From positions 1 to 64,000 of the forward strand of contig JAISWO010000022.1 in the NCBI GenBank assembly GCA_031271045.1: a stretch of DNA of 64,000 nt, read 5' to 3'. The first letter of the stretch is position 1. Each line of letters begins with the position of its first letter. The notes under the pieces were generated by a model. The model had not been told where the DNA came from. It saw nothing but the letters and a program-made list of their open reading frames with translations, and searched no databases. Both the position numbers and the translations under genes were made by a program. This document shows positions 36,154 through 45,248 of the stretch, in pieces. This DNA is from Tannerellaceae bacterium. Lineage in GTDB: Bacteria; Bacteroidota; Bacteroidia; Bacteroidales; Tannerellaceae.

Positions 36154-38361
36154 TCAAAACTTCATTGTAAGCCGGGTCATGACATGCGTGCCGGCCTGGG
36201 TGAAGTAGCCGTCGTCCTTGTAGCGGTGTCCTTCGGAAATGTAGGAGTAGACCCAGGCGTTGGTTTCGTAGCTCTCGTTGAAGAGGTTGTTGATGCTCAG
36301 GTCGATGGCGATCTCTTTCAGAAAGGCGGGCCGGAAGGCGTAGCCTATGCGCAGGTTATGGACAAGGTAGGAGTCGATCGAGCGCTCGCGCGACGAGGTA
36401 TTGTCGACGTACTGCCTTCCAACGTGCTGCGACAGGAAGCTGAGCGTGAAGCCCCGGAGGCGGACCTCGAACGTACTGTTGGCTATGACGGAGGGCGAGA
36501 AGGCGATGTCGGTCGTACCTAAGTAGGCGGCGTCCTGGGCTCCGGTGTCCCAGTTGTCGACATATTCGGTAAAGCCCTTGATCCGGTTGCGGCTCAGCGT
36601 CAGGTTGCCGTTCCACTTCAGCCAGCGAGTGGGCTCGATGGCGGCGGTCAGTTCGATGCCGGCCCGGTAGCTGTCGCGGATATTGGAAGTAAGCGGTTCG
36701 CCTATCTCGCTGATTTTGCCGGAGAGGATCAGTTGGTTGGCGTAATCCATGAAGTAGAGGTTGATGCCGGCCCGGAAGAAGGCGTTGGCGAAGCTGTAAC
36801 CGGCCTCGTAATCGTAGAGGGTTTCGTGCAGGGGGCGTTCGCCGGGGGCGGCTTCGGTGAAGTTGTCGCGGTTCGGCTCGCGGTTGGCAACCGAGAAGGA
36901 GAGGAAGGCATTGTGCCGGTCGTGGTGGTAGTGGAGCCCCGCCTTGGGATTGAAGAAGCTCCAGCGTTTATCCACCGCCACGTGGTCGCCGGCCTTGTCG
37001 TCGCTGCCCTGTATGGTGTAGGCTATTCCCCGGTACTGGAGGTCGGCGTAGGCATTCAGGCGGGAGGAGAGGGCGTAGTTGGCCTTTGCGTAGGCGCTAT
37101 AATCCAGCTTCTTCCCCGTATTGGAATAATACTCATAATCGGGCTTGGGGAGGGCGTTGGCGGCTTTGGCCCAGATCACCCGCCCGAAGTGGTCGCCCAC
37201 GTAGCGGTTTGCGGCAGCGCCCAGCGTCAGTTGCATACGCTCGCTCCGGTAGTTGGCGCTGTATACGGCGCCGTAGAAGTCATTGTCCAACCATTTGCGG
37301 CGCACCAGGTCGGTACGGCTCACGGCGACGCCGTCGGGGTCAACGTAAGCGGGGAGCTTGTAGGCGGCGTATTTGGCCCCGGCCTTGTAGTCCTCGTAAT
37401 AGCCTTCCCCCCGGGTGTAGTGGAGCGTCAGGTTCATGCTCCAAAGGTTTGCCGGGCGATGGACGGCGGTGAGGTGGTAATGCCGCTGGCGGTAGTTGTC
37501 GGTCTGGTTGTCGTAGTACTTCGTCACGCCATCCTCCGTATATTCACCGCAGGAGTTATACGTCCGGTCCGGCTTTTGGGGCGCTGGGGGATTCAGCCGT
37601 TCGGAAGGGACGCCGTTCCAGGCCTGGTAGGTCTTTTCGGCGCTGCCGAAAGTCTGGAACTTCAGGAGCGTCTGTTCGCCGTACCAGGCTGCCGAGGCGT
37701 GGTAGGACGACATATCGGCCCGGGCGCGGTCGATAAAGCCATCACTGCGGATGTCGGAATAACGGGCATCCACCACCCAGTGGTCGTACAGCAGTCCCGT
37801 CCCTGCCCTTGCGGTATGCCGCACCGTCCCGAACGAGCCGGCCGACAGCGAGTATTCAGCGCCGGGCAGCATCTCCTGCTTGCGTGTTTGCAGGGCGACG
37901 GTTGCTCCGAAGGCGGCCGGCCCGTTCGTCGACGTCCCTGCCCCCCGCTGGATCTGTATATTCTCGACCGAGGAGGCAAAGTCGGGCATATTGACCCAGA
38001 AGACGCCATGCGATTCCGAGTCATTCACCGGCACGCCATTGACGGTGATATTGATACGGTTCGCATCCGTTCCCCGTATGCGGAAGCCGGCATAGCCGAT
38101 CCCCGTACCGGCATCGGAAGTCATAATAACAGAGGGAGAGGCGGAGATGAGCGACGGTATACCCTGTCCGTCATTCCGCCCCTCAAGGAGGTCTTTCGAG
38201 AGGTCCGTATAGGCTACGGGCGTCTCTTTCACAGCTTGGGTAGCGATCACTACCACTTCGTCCAACGATACATTGTTTGAGATTCTGAGCGTATCGACCG
38301 GTTCGTCGGCATACGCCGCCATCGCCGTGAGCGAGGCTAAAAACAAAACTACACTTTTCAT
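36154..38361 (-). CDS. TonB-dependent outer membrane receptor, probably for thiamine
   Basis: 735 residues. A signal peptide (ending AAYADEP) leads to the plug domain: EVVVIATQAVKETPVAY, GFRIRGTDANRINITVNGVP and IQIQRGAGTSTNGPAAFGAT. The 22-stranded barrel ends in THVMTRLTMKF with a terminal aromatic residue. It uses energy from TonB/ExbBD to bring a scarce solute across the outer membrane. The message starts with a TPP riboswitch (38425-38521), so the ligand is most likely thiamine or a precursor; no other thiamine genes lie in the window. There is no SusD partner and no N-terminal carboxypeptidase-like domain, which fits a vitamin rather than a glycan receptor. Confidence 0.88.
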   Translation of the reverse strand: MKSVVLFLASLTAMAAYADEPVDTLRISNNVSLDEVVVIATQAVKETPVAYTDLSKDLLEGRNDGQGIPSLISASPSVIMTSDAGTGIGYAGFRIRGTDANRINITVNGVPVNDSESHGVFWVNMPDFASSVENIQIQRGAGTSTNGPAAFGATVALQTRKQEMLPGAEYSLSAGSFGTVRHTARAGTGLLYDHWVVDARYSDIRSDGFIDRARADMSSYHASAAWYGEQTLLKFQTFGSAEKTYQAWNGVPSERLNPPAPQKPDRTYNSCGEYTEDGVTKYYDNQTDNYRQRHYHLTAVHRPANLWSMNLTLHYTRGEGYYEDYKAGAKYAAYKLPAYVDPDGVAVSRTDLVRRKWLDNDFYGAVYSANYRSERMQLTLGAAANRYVGDHFGRVIWAKAANALPKPDYEYYSNTGKKLDYSAYAKANYALSSRLNAYADLQYRGIAYTIQGSDDKAGDHVAVDKRWSFFNPKAGLHYHHDRHNAFLSFSVANREPNRDNFTEAAPGERPLHETLYDYEAGYSFANAFFRAGINLYFMDYANQLILSGKISEIGEPLTSNIRDSYRAGIELTAAIEPTRWLKWNGNLTLSRNRIKGFTEYVDNWDTGAQDAAYLGTTDIAFSPSVIANSTFEVRLRGFTLSFLSQHVGRQYVDNTSSRERSIDSYLVHNLRIGYAFRPAFLKEIAIDLSINNLFNESYETNAWVYSYISEGHRYKDDGYFTQAGTHVMTRLTMKF

Positions 38362-38424
38362 CCTTAATCGGTTTATTAATTAGACTTATAAAACTGAATA
38401 GGACAGGAGTGTCTGAAGAAGATA

Positions 38425-38521
38425 CAGTTTCCTACGCCGGTATTATCCGGATCAGGTTCACGGGTATAATCTCAGCCTGCCATCTGTTCTCCTGCGGAGA
38501 CAGGGGGCAAGCACCCCTTAG
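38425..38521 (-). promoter_or_regulatory. TPP riboswitch (thi-box)
   Basis: On the minus strand the conserved parts are in order: AAGGGGTGC, a variable stem closing with GGAGAACAGATGGC, the core GGCTGAGATTATACCCGTG, then AACCTGATCCGGATAATACC and GGCGTAGGAAACTG. This is the thiamine pyrophosphate aptamer. It precedes the TonB receptor start by about 60 bases. Binding of TPP should lower receptor expression, by translation or termination. Confidence 0.95.
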
Positions 38522-38531
38522 TATTCGGCTG

Positions 38532-38562
38532 CAAAGAAACGGAAAATTACGGTATGGACCAA
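38532..38562 (-). promoter_or_regulatory. Promoter of the riboswitch-TonB transcript
   Basis: TTTCTTTG (38532-38539, minus) is one base off the -7 consensus, with TTG (38560-38562) 20 bases upstream. It places the transcript start at the first base or so of the TPP aptamer. Confidence 0.55.
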
Positions 38563-38569
38563 GCCTCCC

Positions 38570-39683
38570 CTACTCTTCCCCGGCAAAGGTCATAAGGTAG
38601 GCTTTGATGAAGCCATCGATCTTGCCGTCCATCACACCTCCGACGTCGGAGGTCTGGTGGTTGGTGCGATGGTCTTTTACGCGGCGGTCGTCGAACACGT
38701 AACTGCGGATCTGGGAGCCCCATTCGATTTTCTTTTTGCCGGCTTCTATCTTTTGCTGTTCGGCCATCCGTCGTTGCAGGGCGAAGTCATAGAGCATGGA
38801 GCGGAGCAGGCGCATGGCGTTCTCGCGGTTGTCCAGCTGCGAGCGGCTTTCGGTGTTCTCGATCAGTATCTCGCGTGTTTCGCCCGTATCGGGGTCTTTG
38901 TAGTTGTAACGGAGGCGGACGCCGGTTTCTACCTTGTTGACGTTCTGCCCCCCGGCTCCTCCGGAACGGAACGTATCCCAGGTGTAATCGGCCGGATTGA
39001 TGTCTATCTCGATGGTATCGTCCACCAGCGGGGTCACAAAAACGGAGGCGAAGGAGGTCATCCGCTTGCCTTGTGCGTTATAGGGCGAGACGCGCACCAA
39101 GCGGTGCACGCCGTTCTCTCCCTTGAGGTAGCCGTAGGCGTAATCGCCTTCGATCTGCATGGTGACGGACTTGATGCCTGCCTCGTCGCCTTCTTGCAGG
39201 TTATTGATCGTGATCTTATACTTATTGGCCTCCGCCCAGCGCATATACATACGCATCAGCATCGAGGCCCAGTCCTGGCTTTCCGTACCGCCGGCTCCGG
39301 AATTAATCTTCAGGACGCAACCCATCTGGTCGGCTTCCTGGCGGAGCATATTGCGAAACTCCAGGTTCTCCAGCAGTGTCAGGGCTTTGGCATAGGCCTC
39401 ATCCACTTCTTCTTCACTGATAACGCCTTCCTTCATGTAATCATAGGCTAAGGAGAGCTCTTCGGCGGCGGCATGAACCTCGCTATGCAGTTCGATCCAC
39501 TTTTTCAGCTCCTTTACGATTTTCATTTGAGCTTCCGCTCGTTTGGCGTCTTCCCAGAAAACGGGATCTTGCGTACGCAGTTCTTCTTCTTCCAACTGGA
39601 TGGTCTTCCCATCGATGTCAAAGGAACCCCCTCAGCGCCTGATCGCGCTCCAACACATGCTGTAGTTGGTCTGATGTAATCAT
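38570..39683 (-). CDS. prfB: Peptide chain release factor 2, with programmed +1 frameshift
   Basis: The gene starts at ATG 39683, reads MITSDQLQHVLERDQALRGFL and meets an in-frame UGA at 39618-39620. The site is AGG GGG TTC CTT TGA C: a Shine-Dalgarno-like AGGGGG, then the slippery CUU and UGA C, the same layout as in other bacterial prfB genes. After a +1 shift it continues DIDGKTIQLEEEEL and runs to 38570, about 370 residues in all. The GGQ motif is in FRSGGAGGQNVNKVE. RF2 releases peptides at UGA and UAA; the frameshift lets low RF2 raise its own synthesis. The open frame starting at 39595 is only the shifted part. Confidence 0.96.
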
Positions 39684-39791
39684 ATAATTTTGCTTTTAAT
39701 TTTTGAACTTGTCTGTTTATCGCCGCAAATGTAGTTGAAATCAGCGAGATTTCACACACGCGACCACTTCCTCTTCTATGCGTCCTATAAC

Positions 39792-39827
39792 AAAAAAACC
39801 CTCTCCGGAGTGCGGAGGGGGTTTTTA
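39792..39827. terminator. Bidirectional terminator between prfB and the DUF6383 gene
   Basis: AAAAACCCTCTCCG pairs with its complement through CGGAGGGGGTTTTT (one G-U), giving A and U tracts on both sides. It follows the DUF6383 gene on the minus strand and lies just before prfB. A second GC-rich hairpin (CCTCCTCTCC / GGAGAGGAGG, about 39838-39868) sits between it and the gene's stop. Confidence 0.85.
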
Positions 39828-39889
39828 TGAGAGGATTCCTCCTCTCCTCGCCCCGGGGGGAGAGGAGGGGGGAGGAAACTTTTGCTTAC

Positions 39890-42800
39890 TTATTTCACGA
39901 TAGCTTTGATGGCGGGTTCGCCTTCAACGGCTACGATCACGATGCCCTTCGGAAGGACGATGCGAGCGTTGTCGGATGTCAGAGCTGCGTTAGCTACTGT
40001 CTGACCCAGGATGTTGCTGATGGCAACTGTCTTGCCGGCAGCGTTCAGGATCGTAACAGCGCCTGTTTCGGAAATAACTTTCACTTCGCTAACAGCCGGA
40101 GCCGCTTCGTTAGAGGTAGCGCCATCTACTACGCCTTCAAGTACGTTGAAGACTTCAGAGCCGTTCTGAGTACCGGTAGAAGCATCGTAGAAGGATACTG
40201 TATTACTGATAACAGGAACACCATTCTGATTCTTCACCCACTGAGCTTTGTCCGGACCCATCTGTAGATCACCCGTTGTTGTTTCAATCAAGAACCTGCG
40301 ATCTTTATTTACAATACTGGTGATCAGACGGAACTGGAATACCATACTCTTACCGTTATACTTATACTCAGTATTATTAGTATTAGCCTTGTAGGCAGGT
40401 TTCCCGCCTGCTTCAACAAATCTCGGTGCAAAGTGATCGTTGTCGCCCAGATAGTGTTTGAAGTACGGATCTAATGTCCACAACAGTTCTCTGTATTTTT
40501 CCTGCAGACGAGCCGTAGTGTAATTGCGGAGATGACCCGGTAATACATAGAATGTGTCAGCCAAGTGAATACCATCAACAAATGCCAGACGAACATCATT
40601 TTGACCTCCGTATCCAGCTCTACCTTTGTAATCATTATTACCAACATTGACAGAGTCTTGTGCATTGAACAGGTAGAAACCTCTTACCAAAGCAGGACGA
40701 ATAATATCGGCCGTATCGGTATATGATTCTTCGGGATAGATAGGATTGCCATTGGCATCTTCATACCAGCCTTCATCTATTTTGTAAAGCGTATCGGCTT
40801 GTCTGATGGAGGGACGGAGGGCCAGCATATACTGCGGTTTGGCAGTGAAGCTTGTGCCACCAGCGGCAGCCGGACGTTGTACATAAGCGGTATCTACATA
40901 GAATGTGTACGCGAGAGAATCAGATTCTTTATACTGATTCTGGTTGTATATGCCAAGGAAGCTGATCTGCTTGTTGGTGAGATTTTCACGATAGTCGTTT
41001 TCCGTTCCGGTAGTATTGCCCTTGCCTAAGGGTGAGTTTTCAAACAGAAGTTCGTTTCCGAAGTTGTTTTCTTTGGTGAACCTCAACCATACAGGAGCGT
41101 TAGCGGTTTCGCCGTAGGGTTCCTGAACTGTCTTTTGACCGTCGCCATAGGTGTAGTAGTCGTTATCAAATCTTCTGTACAGCGGGCTGCTGTATTCGCT
41201 CGGATGGAAAGCAGACGTTCTGGTTTCTTTCTGAACCTGAGCAAATGCCCACAGGTTGTCGTCGGAAATACCTACTTTTTCGTAAATGGTCGGAGTTCCT
41301 CCCGCTACCTTAGAATACTTGCCGTCTGCCAATGTATCAAGCAGTGCATAATATTGTACGTCTTTGCCGTCAATCTTTATCGTGTTGTTCGTCTTCAGCA
41401 GGAAGACAGCTTTGTGTTTCGCCGTACCCTTAGTCAATGCAAACCGTTCGTTTTCATTGATGGTCAAATATTTCGATCCACTTTCCAGTTCATAGGCTAC
41501 ACGTACCAATTGTACCAGATCTTTGATGGTTTCACCCGTGGCAACAGTATAACCATAGTTAATTTCTTTGCCAGTCCCTTTGTATTCGACGGGCGTAAAC
41601 TTGTACTGAGTCTTCGTTTTCTTCACAACCATGGTAGAGTCGCCGGCTGTTTCGCTTTGACCCAGGTAATATTCCAGGCTCAGATTGTGCAGATAATTCA
41701 GGTCGTACGTGTTGAGTTTCGCTTCGTCATTAGAGATCCAGTAGTATCCCAGATGTTTGTCTTTCTTCTGAGCTGTCGGCACCGGAACGAAACTGTCCTT
41801 ATTAACCTTTCCGCCGTACAGGTCTGTAGTAGCGTCGGTGTAAAGCTGGATAGTTGTCGTTATGTCGGGGAACTCACGGTTAATGAGCCTTATCTGAGAA
41901 TAAGGCGCAAGAGACGGGCTCTTTAGCTTAACTACCCACTGGTAAGCCGGGATATACTTCGGAGCTACATTGTCTGCAGAATAAGTGATCCACTGTACTC
42001 CGTCCGGCGCATAGTTGAGCGAGTCGGTAAAGATGGGCACACCCAGAACTTTTCCTGCTGCATTATGTATAATGTATACATCTTCGCCGATAGACGTCAG
42101 TGTCGTAGTCGGAGCTTCCGCACAACCCTTCAGACCCAATTCAATCTTGGTGTGGGTCGGCACGTCACCAATTGTAACGATACGTACGCTATGATCTGTG
42201 AAAAGGTCTTGCAATCTCACTGCTTTATTGTTCTCCACAAGATAAGTTGCATCCCAATTTCCAGCATTATGAATCGCCCACCATGTCGGATGATTTGCAC
42301 CACCTGATGCTACACTGTAGCCTACCGTATCACGAACGGTATGTACAAAGATAGTAGCACTGTCATTTGAAACGTCATACTTCACTTTGAATAAGTATTG
42401 CTCTGTAAAATCAAAATACTTTGTCGTGTTGTTGTGACGAATCGAGTCATAGGCAAAGTCTAAGAACTTGATACCTTCCCTATTGACATAGTTCGTATCC
42501 ACGCGTACGGCTTTTCCATAGTCATAAGCCCCATTCTGCGGCAAGGAGAAAGTAAGCCAGGGGTTAGAGCCTATATCCGTCGTGTCTTTCGCAATCAAAG
42601 CCTGGTCTGTCCACGGGTTCTTTTCGCGTGTCTTATCCAGGTTGAAGGTCAACTTCTTCGGTCCATACGCCTGCGTACCCAGAATCGTGTTGTATTCGTC
42701 AGCCGTCAAGAACAATTCTTTCGGAGTTTCAATGGTGAAAAGCAGAGTTCTCAAGGTAGCAGAGTGATTAGGGCCAGTAAGAGTAAAACCTGGTTCGTAT

Positions 42801-43426
42801 CCCCAGTCGTCAGTCTCATTTAACTTACTTGCAAGCGCTTTGTACACAACCAAACTATCTTCAAGATAGCCTGAACTGTTAATGTCGATCTGCTCTACAC
42901 CAAGCACCAACACAGAGTCGTGGGTGAAATACGTGTAAAGAGGCTGCTGTTCTTGTACGACATTTTTGTAGGTTGCAGAAAAATTCCAACCGCCACGCAG
43001 GCCGAACGATAAGTTCACAGGGCCTTGTTCGGTCACGTCGCTTTCGCTGACTTTCAACTGAAAGCCGGTAGATTTGTTCGAAAAGTCAATCTTCGGGCGT
43101 TGTCCTTCGTTTTCTTCAGAAAAGCTTACACACCAAAGAGATTCGCCATAGATACCACTGTAGTCTGCGCCAATTCCAACAGTGTCAAGGTCAAGCTTTC
43201 CGCCGTCTTTTGCGACTAATACGTAGTCGCCTAAGCCGAGGGCACCTGCAGACAGGTCGTAATCAACAGCCCTCAGTTGGTAAAGTCCACCCGGCGCATT
43301 AGGGAACGTCGAGAACTTTACAACAGGAGAACCGGCTTCGATCTCCGTCCTCTGCGCGTTAGCCGTTCCAAACGATGCTGCCAGCACGAGTGCGCCGGCC
43401 ATCAAAGTAAAAAACTTTTTGTTCAT
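39890..43426 (-). CDS. Giant secreted protein with C-terminal DUF6383 domain
   Basis: 1178 residues. The signal peptide MNKKFFTLMAGALVLAASFG ends at TANAQ. The long middle is beta-rich and carries many Asn/Tyr/Thr-rich loops, with no catalytic motif I recognise; phrases such as YHLGD/LAKDGGKLDLDT recur only loosely. The last about 80 residues (SEVKVISETGAVTILNAAGK, then TVAISNILGQTVANAAL) are the DUF6383 domain that ends many large surface proteins of Tannerella and Parabacteroides; it is likely a sorting or anchoring signal of the type IX kind. Codon use fits its neighbours. It is a single gene with a strong promoter and terminators, so it may be abundant at the surface. Confidence 0.85.
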   Translation of the reverse strand: MNKKFFTLMAGALVLAASFGTANAQRTEIEAGSPVVKFSTFPNAPGGLYQLRAVDYDLSAGALGLGDYVLVAKDGGKLDLDTVGIGADYSGIYGESLWCVSFSEENEGQRPKIDFSNKSTGFQLKVSESDVTEQGPVNLSFGLRGGWNFSATYKNVVQEQQPLYTYFTHDSVLVLGVEQIDINSSGYLEDSLVVYKALASKLNETDDWGYEPGFTLTGPNHSATLRTLLFTIETPKELFLTADEYNTILGTQAYGPKKLTFNLDKTREKNPWTDQALIAKDTTDIGSNPWLTFSLPQNGAYDYGKAVRVDTNYVNREGIKFLDFAYDSIRHNNTTKYFDFTEQYLFKVKYDVSNDSATIFVHTVRDTVGYSVASGGANHPTWWAIHNAGNWDATYLVENNKAVRLQDLFTDHSVRIVTIGDVPTHTKIELGLKGCAEAPTTTLTSIGEDVYIIHNAAGKVLGVPIFTDSLNYAPDGVQWITYSADNVAPKYIPAYQWVVKLKSPSLAPYSQIRLINREFPDITTTIQLYTDATTDLYGGKVNKDSFVPVPTAQKKDKHLGYYWISNDEAKLNTYDLNYLHNLSLEYYLGQSETAGDSTMVVKKTKTQYKFTPVEYKGTGKEINYGYTVATGETIKDLVQLVRVAYELESGSKYLTINENERFALTKGTAKHKAVFLLKTNNTIKIDGKDVQYYALLDTLADGKYSKVAGGTPTIYEKVGISDDNLWAFAQVQKETRTSAFHPSEYSSPLYRRFDNDYYTYGDGQKTVQEPYGETANAPVWLRFTKENNFGNELLFENSPLGKGNTTGTENDYRENLTNKQISFLGIYNQNQYKESDSLAYTFYVDTAYVQRPAAAGGTSFTAKPQYMLALRPSIRQADTLYKIDEGWYEDANGNPIYPEESYTDTADIIRPALVRGFYLFNAQDSVNVGNNDYKGRAGYGGQNDVRLAFVDGIHLADTFYVLPGHLRNYTTARLQEKYRELLWTLDPYFKHYLGDNDHFAPRFVEAGGKPAYKANTNNTEYKYNGKSMVFQFRLITSIVNKDRRFLIETTTGDLQMGPDKAQWVKNQNGVPVISNTVSFYDASTGTQNGSEVFNVLEGVVDGATSNEAAPAVSEVKVISETGAVTILNAAGKTVAISNILGQTVANAALTSDNARIVLPKGIVIVAVEGEPAIKAIVK

Positions 43427-43522
43427 AATTTAAACATTTAATATTAATACTAATAAGTAAGAAATTGAATTTATTATTTTGTTCTTCAGCTTCTACCCGG
43501 AGGCAAAACCTTTTTCACTCAG

Positions 43523-43552
43523 CAAAGGTAAATATTAGTTTGAGGTGCGCAA
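43523..43552 (-). promoter_or_regulatory. Promoter of the DUF6383 gene
   Basis: On the minus strand TACCTTTG (43523-43530) is the -7 box and TTG (43550-43552) lies 19 bases upstream. The leader to the ATG is about 90 bases. Confidence 0.75.
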
Positions 43553-43557
43553 CTGTT

Positions 43558-43667
43558 CCCCCTATTTTTTTTCCCACTCCCCCCCTTTTCTTATCAACAG
43601 AACCCCCAACCCGGTACAAACCTCCCCCTTTCCCCTCACCAACCGCCCCCCCCGGCCCCATCTCCCC
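43558..43667 (-). other. G-run-rich tract (possible G-quadruplex DNA)
   Basis: On the minus strand, within 110 bases, there are about nine runs of three to eight Gs, among them runs of 5, 7, 5, 5, 4, 8, 4 and 5. They begin six bases upstream of the -33 box of the DUF6383 promoter. No gene is read through it convincingly. Several sets of four close runs could form G-quadruplexes. Confidence 0.7.
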
Positions 43668-43808
43668 CGGCAGGACTCCCTTGACGCCGGGTGTAAGCCC
43701 GAAGGGATACCCCTTAGCAGTAATAACACTTCTGCCGAATATGCGACACAAAATAATTGCTAAACAGTTGTTGATGACAAAAATGTTATCCATCTTTACG
43801 GTTGAATT

Positions 43809-44216
43809 ATGAAGATACAAAAATTATGGTTTGCGGATGAGAAGATTTTCATCCTTACCGATGATGGCCGGGAGCTCTGGCAATCGCTGCTTTGGTATCC
43901 AAGATTGAGGCGAGCGACCAAAGAGCAGCGGATGCAGTACGTATACGGCGAGATAGGTATCCGATGGGAGGAGATAGATGAGGACATGTCGTTGGAAAGT
44001 TTTCTTTACGACAATCCGGAGCCCGAAGGGATACCCCGTTTTTTTCTATTGCATCCCGAGCTGAACGCATCAGCGGTTGCTCGCCGTATGGGGATGGAAC
44101 GAAGTCTGATGGTTTCCTACATCAACGGCAGCAAAAAGCCCTCCCGCGAATGTGAAGATAAGATTATGAATACAATCAGGCAGATCGGCGAAGAACTGTC
44201 ATCCGTGAGGCTCTGA
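43809..44216 (+). CDS. DUF2442 domain protein with C-terminal helix-turn-helix
   Basis: 135 residues. The first 65 match DUF2442: KLWFADEKIFILTDDGRELW, SLLWYPRLRRATKEQRM and IGIRWEEIDEDMSLESFL. A C-terminal helix-turn-helix is seen at about 87-118 (NASAVARRMGMERSLMVSYI followed by NGSKKPS). DUF2442 proteins usually sit beside a DUF4160 partner in what looks like a toxin-antitoxin or regulatory pair; none is found here, so this is an orphan. It is probably a DNA-binding regulator. It stops 10 bases before the convergent oxyR stop. Confidence 0.8.
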   Translation: MKIQKLWFADEKIFILTDDGRELWQSLLWYPRLRRATKEQRMQYVYGEIGIRWEEIDEDMSLESFLYDNPEPEGIPRFFLLHPELNASAVARRMGMERSLMVSYINGSKKPSRECEDKIMNTIRQIGEELSSVRL

Positions 44217-44226
44217 TTTGGTATGG

Positions 44227-45153
44227 TTACACCAGCCGCTGGAAGGGTTGGAGGGCGCACATTTCGGTGGGGACAGAGGCCCGGATGCTGTGGGTCAGCA
44301 ATTCGGAGATGGAGTGGCGGATGAAATCTTTGCGGGTCACTAAGACGATTTCGCGCGTGGGTTTCGGAATGGCAAAGGGGCGCACCAGTTCTTTTTGTTC
44401 CTGACTCATCTGGTGGATTGCCAACTCGGGGATGAAGGTAATCCCGTTGCCGTTCTCTACCATGCGCATGAAGGTTTCCAGGCTTCCCAGGCGGTATGCG
44501 CCCTGGCGGAGTTTGACCTGCTCCATTTGGCAAAAGCGCATCAACTGGTCGCGGAAACAATGCCCTTCGTCCAAGAGCCAGAGGCGTTCACCGTTTACGT
44601 CCGAGGTACGGAGCAGTTCGTTTTTGAATGTCGGCTCGTTCCGGGAGACATATCCGAAGAATTGTTCGTAGTAGAGGGTTTCTCCCTGCAGGTCGGATTC
44701 GATCGGTTGTGAGGCGATGATGGCGGCGTCGACTTCGCCGTGGAGCAAAGCCGCCAGGGTTGGCGTCGTTTTCATTTCCAGGATATGTATGTCCAGGTCT
44801 TTGTGTTTTGCCGTCAGTTTGAGGAAGAAGCGCGGCACCAGATAGGGAGCTATGGTTGGCAGGACGGCCAGCCGGAAGGTTCCTTTGACCGACTGTTCTT
44901 CTTCGGTTACGATGTCTTTTATCAGCGAGGCCTGGTAGATGACCTTGCGCGCCTGTTCCACTATCTTTTTCCCGGCGGCGGTAGGTTTGACCGGCTGCAC
45001 ATTGCGGTCGAACAGTTTAATGCCCAGTTCCTCTTCCAGTTTTTGTATCATCATGCTGAGCGTCGGCTGGGTCACGCGGCAATGTTCGGCGGCCCGGGCA
45101 AAGTGGCGGAACGTATCCACTGCTAAAACATATTCCAATTGGTGTATTGTCAT
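44227..45153 (-). CDS. oxyR: Peroxide-sensing LysR-type regulator OxyR
   Basis: 308 residues from ATG 45153 (MTIHQLEYVLAVDTF); an in-frame ATG ten codons upstream overlaps the -7 box. The winged helix (HFARAAEHCRVTQPTLSMMI, then QKLEEELGIKLFDR) is standard LysR. In the sensor domain LLDEGHCFRDQLMRFCQ carries two cysteines at 199 and 208 in this numbering, the same positions and spacing as the peroxide-sensing pair of E. coli OxyR. Oxidation should form their disulfide and switch on defence genes. Target genes are not adjacent. It is divergent from ribE. Confidence 0.93.
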   Translation of the reverse strand: MTIHQLEYVLAVDTFRHFARAAEHCRVTQPTLSMMIQKLEEELGIKLFDRNVQPVKPTAAGKKIVEQARKVIYQASLIKDIVTEEEQSVKGTFRLAVLPTIAPYLVPRFFLKLTAKHKDLDIHILEMKTTPTLAALLHGEVDAAIIASQPIESDLQGETLYYEQFFGYVSRNEPTFKNELLRTSDVNGERLWLLDEGHCFRDQLMRFCQMEQVKLRQGAYRLGSLETFMRMVENGNGITFIPELAIHQMSQEQKELVRPFAIPKPTREIVLVTRKDFIRHSISELLTHSIRASVPTEMCALQPFQRLV

Positions 45154-45176
45154 AGAATCCGAAGGTATTTCTATGG

Positions 45177-45184
45177 CAAACATA
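45177..45184 (-). promoter_or_regulatory. -7 box of oxyR
   Basis: TATGTTTG on the minus strand fits TAnnTTTG and lies 23 bases before the chosen start; it supports the ATG at 45153 over that at 45183. Confidence 0.5.
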
Positions 45185-45248
45185 CGAAAAGATATTGATT
45201 ATATCCGTATATTTGGCATCAAATTAATCTTATAAGTAAAAAAAGACT

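Noticed and set aside
36733..38280. 515-residue plus-strand frame
   Set aside because: Complete antisense of the TonB receptor, caused by high GC at third positions.
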